Assembly (NCBI GenBank): GCA_028583605.1 | Contig: CM053330.1 | Span: 27,602,598-27,666,597, forward strand | Direction: 5' to 3' | From: Dastarcus helophoroides | Taxonomy: Eukaryota > Arthropoda > Insecta > Coleoptera > Bothrideridae | Length of the DNA stretch: 64,000 bases | In this document: positions 46,456 through 58,627 of the stretch, piece after piece | Numbering within the stretch: the first letter of the stretch is position 1 | How the letters are laid out: the number at the start of each line of letters is the position of its first letter | The notes under the pieces: model-generated | Databases searched by the model: none | Told to the model about the DNA's origin: nothing | What the model saw: the letters and a program-made list of their open reading frames with translations, nothing else | Translations under genes and position numbers: made by a program

Positions 46456-47340
46456 AATTCGTTGACTTGTTTGTCAACTTCGATCTTTTGTGAATGTGGA
46501 ATGTGGTACGGTTTTATAAAAATTGGAATTTCTGAATTCAATGGTATTTTGTGTTTTATGATAGAGGAAAACGTTAATTTGTCTCCTTCATAGTAAAACA
46601 CATTTTCATATTGTCGTAAAACGTCTAAAATATAGTCCCTTTGTCTTTTATCAATATGGTTTAATTTGTTTTCTAAGTTATCGCGTAAACCCTTTTTACT
46701 AGTTTCAGTTTTTTGAGCCTGACATACGTTAACTTCCGTTAGATCTATATGTTGTGCTTTAATTGGTTTATCGAGCGTTAAAGTCTGAGACCGGGTAGAG
46801 TTAATTTGCTTTGATATTGGAACTCTTACCTTATAGTTCTCGGCCTTAGACAGGCTCTCGGGAATTTCGAATTGTCCCAGAGACTGTTTAGGTACTAGAA
46901 CTGTTCCCTTTTTAATTGTTGTTGGTGCGGTAATTTGTGTTTCATTAGGTTGTATTTCAGCTTGGAAAAAGTTCGTTGATTGAGAGTAATAACGACGTAT
47001 TTGATAGAGAATATTATTTAGTTTAATAATTCCTGTAGTATATATAGTTCATTTCCATTCCTAACTCTATTAAGGTTTCCGTGCCCAATAGCATGTCAAA
47101 AAAATAATGAAATTTTACTACATAAAAATTTTGGAATAAATTTGGACAAAACAAGTCTGTAATCACAATTTCATTGTGCATCGATTGTTTAAAAAAAGTT
47201 TTAAGATTAAATGATTCAGAGAAAATTCATTCCTTGAAATACTTGTTAGCTATTTCTGGGCTCATTAAGGAGTTAGTTGCTCCAGTATCATTTAAGATTT
47301 TAACATTATTTATCATTAAACAAGATAAACAGGCATTTAC
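46456..47340 (-). pseudogene. gypsy pol fragment: protease and N-terminal RT
   Basis: Minus-strand reading shows an aspartic protease with the DTGA active-site motif at about 47,289-47,278 (NDTGATNSLM), followed by LGTETLIELGMEMNYI near 47,080. Further on, in broken frames, comes the region before RT (VPKQSLGQFEIPESL-like near 46,870; DKRQRDYILDVLRQYENVFY near 46,630) and the RT start HSQKIEVDKQVNELKK at 46,500-46,456. RT palm, RNase H and integrase are absent. Stops are present throughout. Confidence 0.8.
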
Positions 47341-47360
47341 CACATTATGGTTTGTTTCAA

Positions 47361-48569
47361 TTATTTTTGTTCCGAGGCTGGGACGCGAAAATTTTCCGTG
47401 TCTTCAGACTCGTACTCATAATCGGAGAATGCCACATAATCCTCATTGGGGACGTTCATTATTTCTTCATAAACGTTATCATAAACTTCAGCGTACTCAT
47501 CAACTTCGCTAAAATGAACTTGTGGATTTCTCCACTGCTTAAGCTGTGGTTTTTGAAAATTTGACGAATAATTATTGTTTCCGTTATTCCAAGTGAATTT
47601 ATTAGTTTCGGGTGTCTTTTTCTCTCCTAGATTTTGAAAAGGGTTTTTGTTATTATTTGTATTACTTGGTCCCGGTCTTTGTGGAATTTCCAATCGAGAT
47701 GGTCTTAATTGAAAATTATTTTGAGGGGGATTTCTAATGGGTAATCTTTGTTCCATTTGCCGGTTTACGTTAAAGGAATTTTTGTTTTTAATATTAAACT
47801 TAGTTTGTTCATTCGGGAAAGTAAAACGCCTATCCTCTTTTTTATGAGGATGTTTTGAAACATACTTGAGAACTGTAGCTGTTGCTTCAGCTAAAGTGAC
47901 CTGAGATTTAATTTCTAAAATCGTTTGTAACATAGACGGACAAATGCCGTTTGTTCGCCTATTTCACAATGAATTCGTTTTTGTTCTTGAGTGAGTTCCG
48001 GATCCGCTGCAATTTTCACATTTAATTGAGATTGAACCTTTTTGATCCTTTCTATAAATTCAGCTAAGTATTCTTTTTGATTAATCGTTAAATTTTTAAA
48101 AATATGCGAAACTGTTCTGCGATCCGTGTGATCACTAAATTTTATTCTAAGGGCTTCTTTTAATTCGGGCCAACCAGTTATATCTGATCTAGTCAGTGGC
48201 AGAGATTCAGCTGGTCCTGTTAATTTACTTGTAATTAAACAAAACGTGTAATGGTTTAGGGTTTCATCAGTAGATGAACCATATTTTGCAAATAATTTAT
48301 CTGCTTTAGCTATAAATGTTTCTAGAGCATCACTGTTTCCATTAAATTTTGGAATAACATCGCCATAATGGCGCGCTGCGCTAATCAAAGATTCTGTCGT
48401 TGCCATTTTAAAATCAGAATTTAAGATAGTATCTGTTATGCTTAGATTATTTAATTCCTCGTTAATTGTGGAAGCTACTAGAGTTTTCTGAATGAATATC
48501 ACTTAAATTGAGTGATTCCAATGAAAAAATATGTTCCGAATTACTTAAATCAGCTTCAGAATCAGACAT
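47361..48569 (-). pseudogene. gypsy gag relic
   Basis: The likely start ATG is at 48,569 (MSDSEADLSNSE). One frame covers 47,915-48,502 with IPKFNGNSDALETFIAKADK, the capsid-like gag domain of Ty3/gypsy elements, plus LTINQKEYLAEFIERIKKVQ. After a frameshift near 47,930 the other frame (47,361-47,933) holds LQTILEIKSQVTLAEATATV and an Asn/Gln-rich tail ending in acidic, Tyr-rich residues. There is no CCHC zinc knuckle in the visible part. Gag would form the particle shell and bind the RNA. It is broken by at least two frameshifts. Confidence 0.85.
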
Positions 48570-48818
48570 AAATATTTAATTTTAACCAAGAGTGCACATA
48601 CTATTCTCCAATAAACAAATTTCAAAATTTTACAGCAAAATATTGTGATTGTTTAAGGACAAGTTAGAAAAGGAGATGTGACAATGACTTACCCTGTTTT
48701 TGGTTTCTTGGTTTTCGTTCTTGTCTTGGGTTTTTCAGTTTTCCTTCTTCTGTTGTGTAGGTTGCCGGAATTTTTCAAAAATATACTGCCTTTGGACTTA
48801 CAATAATTTTGAAAAAAT

Positions 48819-48836
48819 ATCCTACCGACAGCGCCA
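48819..48836 (-). other. Primer binding site of the gypsy element
   Basis: Directly inside the LTR, the minus strand reads TGGCGCTGTCGGTAGGAT, an 18-base PBS of the type matching tRNA-Ser in Drosophila 17.6-like elements, apparently with one difference. It fixes the orientation and inner edge of the LTR. Confidence 0.75.
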
Positions 48837-49074
48837 CTTATATTATGTAGGGATAAAATTGCGTTTTTGAAAACTATTTATTTTACTCTATACATAGTAG
48901 ACTTAATGAATAACTAGATTTTACACTTGAGGGGGAAGCTTCCCTCTTGCCTGGCTACTAATAAAGTTACACAAAAAGTGATTTGATAGAATTAGAAAAA
49001 TGCTTATATAGGTTTTTCTTATCTACACAGGATTAGCGTCTAGACTTGATAACCTGTAATTAGGTCACATAACT
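48837..49074 (-). mobile_element. 5' LTR of the gypsy element
   Basis: The LTR in minus orientation begins near AGTTATGTGACC and ends near CCCTACATAATATAAG next to the PBS. It has a TATA box (CCTATATAAGC near 49,010) and an AATAAA-like signal near 48,880. The outer edge is set where LINE-D reading resumes, so it is uncertain by a few bases. It is unrelated by eye to the three solo LTRs of family 1. Confidence 0.7.
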
Positions 49075-49075
49075 C

Positions 49076-49135
49076 GAGGACTGGAAAAACAAAAAGATAT
49101 GGCGGTCGAAATGCGAGATGCGGCAGCAGCTGTAG
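49076..49135 (+). pseudogene. LINE-D C-terminal codons beyond the gypsy insertion
   Basis: The plus strand reads EDWKNKKIWRSKCEMRQQL then a stop. It continues the C-terminal end that breaks off at HDETY near 46,426; relatives of this LINE end with a DETY...DWR-type segment. This locates the far side of the gypsy insertion. Confidence 0.7.
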
Positions 49136-52100
49136 AATCCTCGCTATTAATAAAATGAATAAATATGGGATTTAATTAGGTACTTAATTATAAATAACTT
49201 TTATAGAATCATTTATTCATGATGTCCTTCCTACCCGAAATAAGTTTTTTTTACCTCACGCGAAAAACTGCCTTTTTTGCACAAACATCTGAATATCTCG
49301 AAAATATTAAAAATTCCAAAAATTTTATATTCAATATAATCTTTAGTCTTTTGTATAAGGAAACAGAAAATGCAATAGAAGATATCATTTAAGAAAATAA
49401 AGTTCGTGCCTGCATAGGGAAAATTTTACATGCTGCATATTGCGCCATATTTTAACTTTGTACACTTTGGGAAAAGAGAGGAAGTTGCCTTTTAAAAGTT
49501 TATTTTAACTTTAGTCATTAATGAGAGATTTTACTATTCCACACTAAGTGCACAAACTGTATGCACTGTTATTTTCTAGTTTTAGGTTTTCACTTCTGTC
49601 GGCAGTCTCCAACTACTTATTTTTTTTAATATACAAAAGGTTAAATATGCTTTTAACGTGGTAATATTTTGTTCTTTATTAATTTTTTTTATGTTATTTA
49701 TAAATTGCATTTTGAGTGATAGTATGTCCATATTGCTTATGTATAAGTTTTTTTATTATTAATGTTGCGTAAAATATTTATCCAATAGTAAAATGAACTT
49801 TTTAAAAACTTACATTTTAAAGCATTAACTGGCTACTAAATGTTTATTGTTTAATCCTTAATCGAAATATATTTCTTTTATTGTTATTATAAAGTTAAAA
49901 TTTTAGGACAAAAATGGAACTTTCAGGTTTAATCGAAAAAAATTAAAAAAAGAGTCTTTTAAATCTGGCAAATGTGATCGAGTGTGATCGAGAAAAAGTC
50001 AGATTTCAAAACAAAAATTTTAATTCATAAAAAGATTTTTTTTATAATTTCCTATAATGAAATTTTGAGAAGAAATTCAAAGTTTCAAATTAGTTTCGAG
50101 ATTTCGAAATTTAGTTCAAAATTTTCTTTTAGAAATGGTTTAATAATTAGGGGAAAAGTCAGAATTATGAATTTATTATTGGGCGCAGTTTTTATTCACT
50201 TTATTCCTCATAATTAAGAAATTTTTCTAACTTTACCAGAGCAAACTCATTACTGGAGAACTTGTCCAATTCTGATGTCAATTTAATGCATCGAAAATGT
50301 TCATCGTGCGCAAAATACGCCCTAGGCAGGATTAGAGGTTGTCAATTTTTATGTGTTTCTTCGTGTAAACCATTAAATTACTCGCGGTAAAAAAGCAATT
50401 TAATGAAATCTGTCCCCGTTAAAACCCCAGGATCAAGCGTTTTAAATAAATTGCTTTCAAAACTTTAGCACCGCCTGTCTGCCTAGTTAAATAGCAACGA
50501 TTTTAATGTGATTCCCCCACAACAGAAACTTATCCAAGCTAGTTTATTCAGCGGTAACCATATTTCAAATCGAAAAGTGTACAATTTATATTAGGCTGCT
50601 TGCTTCTACAAAATACAATTTGTAGCTGTTCCAATATGTATGAAATATATTGTATATTCTTTCGCGTCAAATATTCCATTTGTGTTTGTTTTAAAATAAA
50701 GCGGGATTGTCGAATTCCATTTGTTATGGCGGCGCGAGGTCGCGTTATTAAACAGATGCATTATTAAAAAAATGCTTCTTGTATATGCCAAACGCAAACA
50801 TTTTATTCGGCCCCCTCATTTGTTATGGTTAGTCCATTAAAACAGGCATAAATTGGAGTGATACTATAATTCCAATTTATCAGGCCAAATAGCCTCGTCA
50901 TAAAAAAGCCCATTTTAATGAAATCTCCCGCGCCGATCGATATCATTTGTTCGGATAAAAAATCGCCCATTTGGGGAACGGCGAAATTTTAATTGGCAAC
51001 CGACAGAAAATGATCTTGAAGTGTTCGGGGCTTTATTTAATAATTTATGGCGGTTGATTAGGAGCAAAACATAACGGTTTCCTGTTTCGGCCCCAATAAC
51101 AAGATGAAATTCGACACAAAAAGTTATAGGGGCTTTGGCATTTATCGATCCCGACGTTCTAGTCTTCGGTAATGTTTGCCTTGAATTTCCCCCATATCCT
51201 CCGAGCTTCAGGCACGCAACGTTTTGGGAGGTGTAAATGTCTCACTATTATTGTTTATTTCCATAACACGAAGGTAAAACCAAAAATTATGACTAACAAA
51301 TTACCTAGAAGGTCAGTAACCTTTCTGGGGGTAACCTTGCTCACGTTTTCATGCGTGATATTTCCACATACTGTAGATACATAAGAATGGCACTATCTTC
51401 CTTTGAAGGCGATTAACCTTTTTCAAAGCTGTTGGAGGACATCAAGAAAGAATTTTTTTGTGCCGTTGCTTTGAAAAGTTGCCCTTTGAATGATATTTTT
51501 ATAAGTTGCTGATTATATTACTTAAATCACGCGAGTTAAAGACTTATAAAAAAACAAATAACTTTTATTTGGAACAACAGATTTCACTCTAATATGATGG
51601 TGATGACAGCTGACACCGACTCTGAATTAGATCTAAAGTATTTTTCTTTTATTTGATATCCCAACGCGTTACCTCTTTTGAGCCTTTGGTACTTTTTTGG
51701 CAATATGCCATCCAAAGCGTGACATCACACCTGATGTAGGATAGGCCTCATTATCTACTGATGGAGTCATAATTTAATCAATTAATATTTTACTTGAAAA
51801 TTTTAAAACATCGATACTGTTAATTTTATAGTTTAAACTTGAACTGTTAACTTCTGTCCCTAGATTTCGATTTCTGAAAATTTTTATTTTAATGTCAAAA
51901 TTTTCACTTTAATTTCAAAACTTCAAGAAAACAGTCGAACTTTCATAAAAAATCTCTAAATTATTGAGTAGAATTGTTTTTAAAATAAGTCGAAATTTTA
52001 ACGTTTTTGTGCAAGAAAATCGGAAAATCAAGAAATATTCATAATTTTAAGGAATGTTAAAACTTAAAATATATCTTTCATACGCAAATCAAAATTTTTC

Positions 52101-52406
52101 CAAACAGGCACAATTTCTAAAACAATAAGTAAAATCGTAGGCAAAAGCAAATATGCACATCTGATCCAGAACCGACATTATCTATCTACCCATGGAGTTA
52201 GAATTTAGGTGATATTATCCATAATTCACCATAAAAGTTCAAAACGTAGGTAAATCCAAAGATGCAAAGACTATTTTATAGCTTAAACTTAAAACATCTA
52301 TTTTGTTCTCGACCTTTCGACTTCTAAAAGTTTTTACTTTAACTTTGAAATATTCACTTTAATCTCCAAATTTCGAGGAAAGTTTTCATTCAAAATTCAA
52401 TTCTGT
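49136..52406. other. Non-coding stretch
   Basis: No gene was recognised. A GC-richer area at 50,690-51,180 contains the second copy of the repeat at 40,725-40,885. Bases 51,790-52,400 carry the quasi-periodic AAATTTTGA texture into which the CR1 relic is set. The short open frames at 49,984-50,217 and 51,172-51,384 show no domain. Confidence 0.5.
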
Positions 52407-53640
52407 AACATTCGGGGACTAAACTCAAATCTAAACTCGGTTCATCAACACCTTCAAAATGAAAGACCCAATGTGCTGCCTCGAACAGAAACCCAAGTCT
52501 CCCCATCTATTAATACGGTCCATTTGCTTTGCCCTAATTACGACTTGCACACAATGTTTTGACACAAGGGGGGATTTTATGCTCTTACGCGAAGTGATAT
52601 GTCATGTCAAGGAGAAGAAGAACAGAAACCTGCTAATCATGATGTGATTTGGCTGAAACTGTGCTCCAAAAGCGAAGTAATATTCATTTGTTCACTTTAT
52701 CTGCCTCCAAAGAATCCCTCATACAGACAGCTTTTCTATTATCTCTTCGTAACCTTCGATCACGTACAGACGAATTACCCAAACGCTGAGGTTGTCTTTC
52801 TCAGTGACTTCAACGCACAGAACATGCCCTGGTTAAGGTTTTCTTTCCGAACTGACGACGCAGGAAGGATGGCAAAAGCTTTCGCCATAACTTGTGGACT
52901 ATCGCAATTAGTTGAGAAACCCACAAGAATTTCTGATGTAGATACCCATCAACCTAATCGACTTGACCTTTTCCTTACTAATTCCCCAAATTCGTATAAA
53001 ATCACTGTGACATCACTGCTTGGAAATTCCAGTCACAAGCTTGTAGCAGCCTCCCGCTCGCTTCATGTACCGCCTTCTTCTCAGACACAGTCGCGTAGGG
53101 TTTGGCACTTTAACTCTGCAAACTGGGAAGAATTAAGAGACTTCTTTGCATCCTGCTCATGGCAAAAAGTCTGCTTTAACTCAGATAACCTTCCTCAGTC
53201 GCCGAATCCATCACTGAAACTATTCTGATTGGTATAGAATGCCTAATTCCCATTCCTAAAAAAAGTCTGCCTCCAGCAATCTCGGTTTAGCAAAAAATGT
53301 GCTTGGACTGTCTCCTGCAAAAATCTCGCATATTGTCGTTGACGAAATAATCCTCGAACCACCTTTGTAGATGCACGAAATGTTTATAAACAGGTTGTTG
53401 ACGAGGCAAGAAGTGATTTCGTTCGTAAAATGCGCCATAGGCTTATCAACTATCCGAATGGTTCCAGGTCCTTCTGGGAATTTGCAAAGTCAGTTGGAAA
53501 GAATTTTACATCTTCAAATGTTCCAGCTTTACTCGAGGACAAGAACAATATAGCGACTACTTTCAAATGAGAGACTGGCTGGTCTCAATATTTGCAGAAA
53601 ATTCCAACCGTGATTTTCGAAACCAGAAAAAAATAAAAGT
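52407..53640 (+). pseudogene. CR1/jockey-like LINE endonuclease relic, RT missing
   Basis: Reading starts at NIRGLNSNLNSVHQHLQNER (52,407), the N-terminal strand of CR1-type endonucleases, in a frame that breaks near 52,575. The open part 52,599-53,228 (209 codons) carries VIWLKLCSKSEVIFICSLYL, then PNAEVVFLSDFNAQNMPWL with the DFN catalytic patch, GRMAKAFAITCGLSQLVEKP, PNRLDLFLTNSP and LLGNSSHKLVAAS, where SDH has become SSH, removing the catalytic Asp. Past it, WHFNSANWEELRDFFASCSW is the linker, and MRHRLINYPNGSRSFWEFAK near 53,430 the segment before RT. It stops at about 53,630 with no RT. The 3' truncation is unusual for a LINE and implies later deletion. Confidence 0.86.
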
Positions 53641-54759
53641 TATTTCTTCAAATTAAATCTTTAAACAAAAATGTAAAGTTTTACACCAAAGGAAACTTAA
53701 AATATTGAAAAAAAAAATCGAAATTTATGTGATAAAAAATTCTTTAGATTTCGAATGTATGTCAAAATTTTCTACTTTAATCTTGAAAATTTGATTTAAA
53801 ACTCGAATATTCGATTTTTTTTAAGTTCTTACTCTTACGAGATTTTGCTTGAATCTTAAATTTTAAAAAAACTTAAAATTTTGAATTTATTCAATTATTC
53901 GAGGGAAAAAATCAAACAGTTCTAGGTTAAACTAGAAATTTAGAAACAATTTTTTTCGATATATTGGCTTTTTTGTCGAAATGTGGACTTTAAACACTAA
54001 AACTTGGAAAAAAGTAAAATTATTTTAGCTAAAACCGCTTAAGCTTTAACACCATATTTCAAGAACAAGGTTCACATTTCGCTGGAGATTCAAAATTTAT
54101 ACAAATAAAATTCAACTTTCGATAATATGAAAAAAATCTGATAAATTTCAAATTTTGATAAAAATACGACTCTTCAACTTTTTGCTGAAAAACTTTTAGA
54201 AAGGGCAAGATTAACCTCAAAATTTTTCTCGAAACCTTTTTTAAGAAGTCAAAGTTTTAAAAACATGTTTGTTTAACGTACTTTTCTTAATTCTCATTTT
54301 TAAAATACTGATACTTCAAAACTGAGATGTTTGCCTCTTTTTTTGAAAAGTAAGTTTTATTCTTAAGCTCTTCAAAAACTTAAAAAGTTAAAAAAAAGTC
54401 AAAATTTTGGGAAAGGATTATAAATATTCTCGACTTTCTTAGCTTATATGAAAAACACGTCTCTAATACAAGACTTATTTATTTATCTAAGTACTTAATT
54501 ATGACTGCCAAAAGTAATAACGCGCAAATAGTAGCTGAACATTTAAATTATTGCTGCTTGTTACTGTTTTGTTTTAATTGTACGCATATAATAATATAAT
54601 TTTCATAAGTTTCTGTTTCGGTTGCGTTTCCGGCCTAAATAAGAGTAGAAGCGGAAATTCGGTTTCATGTCAGTTTTGGTCAAAAATTTGGTTTACGTCG
54701 GTTTCTAGTGAATAATAGTTTTTATAATTTATTATTTATATTAAAATGAATATAAAATT
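53641..54759. other. AT-rich quasi-periodic block
   Basis: No gene is visible. Words such as TCAAAATTTT, GAAATTTAGAA and AAATTTTGAATT recur every few tens of bases, as in the blocks at 0.4-1.2, 27.4-27.8, 35.5-38, 51.8-52.4, 55.7-56.3, 59.8-60.2 and 61.3-62.0 kb. The CR1 relic separates this block from the one at 51.8-52.4 kb. Confidence 0.6.
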
Positions 54760-55639
54760 CAGTAGCGCTCATAAGTATTTTGACAAACACCTTTATTTTC
54801 TTTCCAGGCACAAAATCAAGATTAGGTCTTACAATATCACAGATACTTGTTCATGTAGTCTTGCTTACAATCAGTGGCAGAAATAGAGCTTTAGTTGCCT
54901 AACTGAAAAAATTAGGACCAGTCGTCATAAGAAAAACAAGCAAATGTTTTGGACATCGTTAATATTTTCTTGCAAATTTATTAGCTTTTATTGCAGCTGC
55001 ACATCTTGACGGCATTGAGCCTACCAGCTTTCTGATGCGCACAGTTGAAATTTTCTCCTATTTTTTTTTGTGAAACGGACTGGTCCTTGGTTATCTGCAA
55101 ATATTAAAATACAAATATTGTCCCCTGAAACCAAAAAAGATTAAAAAACACAACAAAGTTTGCTCTAACGAATTTCGACAGCCAAGCTATCATCTTCAGA
55201 GTATCTCTCTGAAGGTGATAGCTTGGCTGTCAAAATGTGTCAATTTGTCGTGACATGTTGAAATCACGTGCAAACGATGATTGTGATCGTTTACTTTCAA
55301 TTGCCTCCATTACAACCTCTTTAAGCTCAGTGACATACTCTTTGCTATTTGGTATATTGCAGGATGTAAACACGAATCGATATCCGAAGCCAAAGGTATT
55401 AAACAGATCAAAAACACCCATTCAAAGACAAGTACATTTATTTAAAACTCAAAATACTTCTGAGAGTTCAGTATCTCTTAAAACCTGTACTAGTTACTTA
55501 GTTACACTTGGTGCTCTAATCTGGTGGACACAACCAGTACGTTTAACCTTCCGTCACTACACAATAGTAAAAGATTCTGGCACATCATCGCCCTCTACCA
55601 GCCAAAAATTGTTTGTCAAAATACTTATGGGTGCTACTG
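54760..55639 (-). mobile_element. 880-bp Tc1/mariner-type relic with 30-bp TIRs
   Basis: The left end CAGTAGCGCTCATAAGTATT and the right end, on the other strand, CAGTAGCACCCATAAGTATT continue identically through TTGACAAACA; only two differences fall in 30 bp. CAGT ends are typical of Tc1-like transposons. The minus strand at 55,230-55,421 keeps a helix-turn-helix-like start (KEYVTELKEVVMEAIESKRS, then FARDFNMSRQ), consistent with a Tc1-type DNA-binding domain. No DDE core remains. The TA duplication is not preserved. Confidence 0.82.
55177..55231. repeat. Near-perfect 25-bp-arm hairpin
   Basis: GACAGCCAAGCTATCA starts the left arm and its complement ends the right arm. The 25-base arms differ at one position, which would be a G-U pair in RNA, around a 5-base loop. 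It lies inside the Tc1 relic just beyond its HTH remnant. Confidence 0.92.
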
Positions 55640-56690
55640 CATATAAAGACTTAACAAAATCCAAATTAATGTTTAGGTGATTTTTAGAAGGCTGCGACCC
55701 AAAGAAAAATAATCATCCACAAAAATAAAATGAAAGAAAATTGAACCTTTAAGTTTTTAGATCTTGAGTTCAAAATTTTTCAGCATCAACAATGGGCCAA
55801 AAATTTTCAAAATTAATCTTTAAAAAATTCCAAAGCCAAAAGATTTTAAGTTTAACTTTAAAAAGATCTACAGACTTTAATCAGTTTTTCAGTGGTCTTT
55901 GAGCTCTAACTCTCTACTTTGGTGAATTATCTTCGTTAAAAACAGAAAATTCTTTTTGGTAATTAATAATTCGGAAATAATGATCATCCAAAAAATGCAA
56001 GTAAGATTTTGAAAATTCCAAAGCATTATTTACAAGCCTTAGTTATTGGTTTTTGATAAAAATAAAAAGATTCTATACAAGAAAGTTGAATAAAAAAGAA
56101 GTAAAAGTTTTGTATTTTAAAATATCTACTTAACTTTGCAAATAATCTCTAAACTAATAAAAATTTTTCAACCTCAAAGAATTCCTTCCAAAGAGAATTT
56201 AAAAATTTCAAAGAGCTAAATTATCATTTTTTTTGTTATTGTTGATTCTGCTAAAAAACTATTTAAAGATAAATTTTTCTTTTTTTAATAATTTTTTATA
56301 TGTTAAAATGTCTTTTTGGAAATAATCCATACATTCTTTACTAAAATATGTTGAAAATTTACTTCTTTTTTTTTTCTAACATGTTTGCAGATAAGTCAAA
56401 TTATGAGAATTTCGTAGAAATACTAGATGGATCTTATTCCAAAATTTTAACAAATCGCTCTGATTTTTGAAAAATATCCATTTTATAAAGAGTTTTTGTT
56501 TATTTTAAACTGCGTTGTCCTCTTTGTTCAAGTTATCTGTGGTTAAGTATAATGGCCAAAATTGATTTTTTTTTAATGAGTTTAAGCCACTTTAGAGTTT
56601 AACCTTGTAATTTTCACCTGTTTTCTAAAAGGTTACCCTTTGTCTAAAAATATTGGAATTATGAACCAAATGTCCGGAAAGTTTTATATA

Positions 56691-57030
56691 GTATCATCTT
56701 GAGTACCTTTTGAGGCACAAAATTTGTATGACCTTTAAAATTAAAAAATATAAAAATAAAGCATTAATACTGAATTATTTTTGAATCTACAATTTTTCTT
56801 TATCTGATGGACGCAGAGAGATAATAAAAAGGAAAAGGTAATACTATTGATATTGATTTACAAAGTATCCTCTTGTGCATCTTGCTAAACACAAAATTTG
56901 TATGACTTTTTGAAATAAAAAATAGTAAAATTAAGCATTAATACTGAATTATTTTTGAATCTACAATTTTTCTGTATCAGTGCAGTGAGGCAATAAAGTG
57001 GAAAAAGTAATGTCGTCGGCATTATGAATT
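56691..57030. repeat. 174-bp tandem duplication
   Basis: Copies start GTATCATCTT at 56,691 and GTATCCTCTT at 56,865. They share ACAAAATTTGTATGAC and GCATTAATACTGAATTATTT at a spacing of exactly 174, with scattered differences elsewhere. Confidence 0.9.
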
Positions 57031-57981
57031 GTTTATAAAACAAAGTTGGAATCTGAGATGGGGAGCGCTTAAATGAAATGTATAGGTATATACCCCTAAT
57101 GTCAAATTTATTCAACGTATTATAACAAACGCCGGGGATTTACCGAATTCCGAAAACGAAAAACTCCCGAAGTTTTAAATCGATAGTGATTGGCAATTTA
57201 GAACAGTTAGGGGTACTTTTTTCATCCAGCTAGACTTATGAAATCCGTACACTTTTTCTTCCGGCAAGACTCGATGAAATCGAGTGAAATACAGCTAACG
57301 GCCCCCAACTTCAAAACAAACTTTTATAATAATACACTGGCAGTATTCTATAACATAATAACATAAGTATCGAGACCATTTTAAAGCAAGCACGCTCGAT
57401 ACTGCAACTTATTCCATAAATTTTTAGACGCCTTTGGTTATTATTTGCTTGTTTGTTTCCAAAGGGGGCCGATTCGAATGGAACGTGACAGAAACCATCT
57501 GCGGGAGCTAATACTGGATATTATAGAGTTGTAAGTTTAAATATATTTCGCAAACAAGTTCCCAGGATCAGCAAATAGTTGGTGCTTGTAACTAACAAGC
57601 AAAAGAATTATTGTTCCTAAGAGAACGATTACAGTGGAGACTTACAAAAAAAGTCAACAGTTCGACTAGTTTATTACCAGCACCCTAGGCGAGATTTCTA
57701 CGGTGCTTCCTCATAGCTCGATAATTCGCAAATAAGAAAAAAGTAAGTAAGGTGCTCCACACCTTCCAAGATTTGTTCCTGTTTTAACTTCCTTGTTCTG
57801 CAAATGGAATACAACCTAGACTGTTTTTGTTCTTAACATTCCAATTGAAATTTGCAATGTTTACTTTTTTCAGAAAGTTTTAACTTTGAATGCGAAATCT
57901 TTTGGAAGTCTTACTTCTTTCACTATATCTAGTGTAGGCTACAGAATGTATGCGGTACAGGAATAAACGAAGTTAGAAGTG

Positions 57982-58052
57982 GTGACACGCGGTAGCTCAG
58001 TGGACAAAATATTCGCCCGGATGGTGAAGGTTTCGGATTTGATACTCATTTT
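57982..58052 (+). repeat. tRNA-like sequence, possible SINE head
   Basis: GGTAGCTCAGTGG (57,991-58,003) matches the pol III A box well, and GGTTTCGGATTTGATAC (58,029-58,045) resembles a B box with an extra base. A proper acceptor stem is not visible. It fits a decayed tRNA-derived SINE better than a tRNA gene. Confidence 0.45.
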
Positions 58053-58627
58053 CAGTAACACGTTACCACTTTGTAACTTTACTTATTGCGGTACCATACA
58101 TTCCACTCCGCGTAAGCTCGATCAAGCTGACAACAGAGCCGTCTTCTCAGTTTGTCAATAATAATCCATTACTTCGGGAAGCTATCTTTATCGGTATTCC
58201 ACTTTTGAGTTGAATTAGAATTAAAAATATATCAGCACCACCTGGGACCAAATTCTGAACCTCTGTGTCTATGAATTCTTTTGAAAGAAAAAATCTTTAC
58301 CCGATTGTATAATTATTCAAAAACCACTGACGCAACAATTTTGAACCATTTGACCATTTTTCTTTGAGTTACAACGTTTTAAAAACCAGCTAAATATTTG
58401 AGATTTGGTTTATATCCCTTAATTTCTGTACCAAGTGTATTTGCCTCGGCTTTTTTTTAAATATGGAAAATATGTTAAGTACTGAATAATTGTGTTTTTG
58501 GTAAAACGATAGAAAACTCTAGGTAATAATAATAATAGTTGAGTAGTTTTTCCTTGATCCCACTATGTTACAATACAATTGTCTATAAAATGAATCTTAA
58601 ATGTAAAGTTTTTTTAAGTTTAACTTT

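Larger units (their letters stand above)
46422..49074 (-). mobile_element. Internally deleted Ty3/gypsy retrotransposon inside LINE-D
   Basis: In minus orientation: one complete LTR (about 49,074-48,837), a PBS, gag, protease, and the first part of RT, which is fused near 46,453 to the last 32 bp of an LTR. The 32 bases at 46,422-46,453 repeat those at the inner end of the LTR (48,837-48,868). LINE-D coding sequence is on both sides. So the element inserted into LINE-D and later lost most of pol and nearly all of one LTR. Confidence 0.85.
55640..58627. other. Non-coding stretch
   Basis: No gene was recognised. The AT-rich quasi-periodic texture extends to about 56,330. A 174-bp tandem duplication and a tRNA-like piece are listed separately. 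Around 57,280-57,700 the sequence is less AT-rich but has no open frame with a known domain. Confidence 0.5.

Noticed and set aside
57982..58052. Functional tRNA gene
   Set aside because: A and B boxes are recognisable but the acceptor stem and anticodon arm are not; a SINE relic is more likely.
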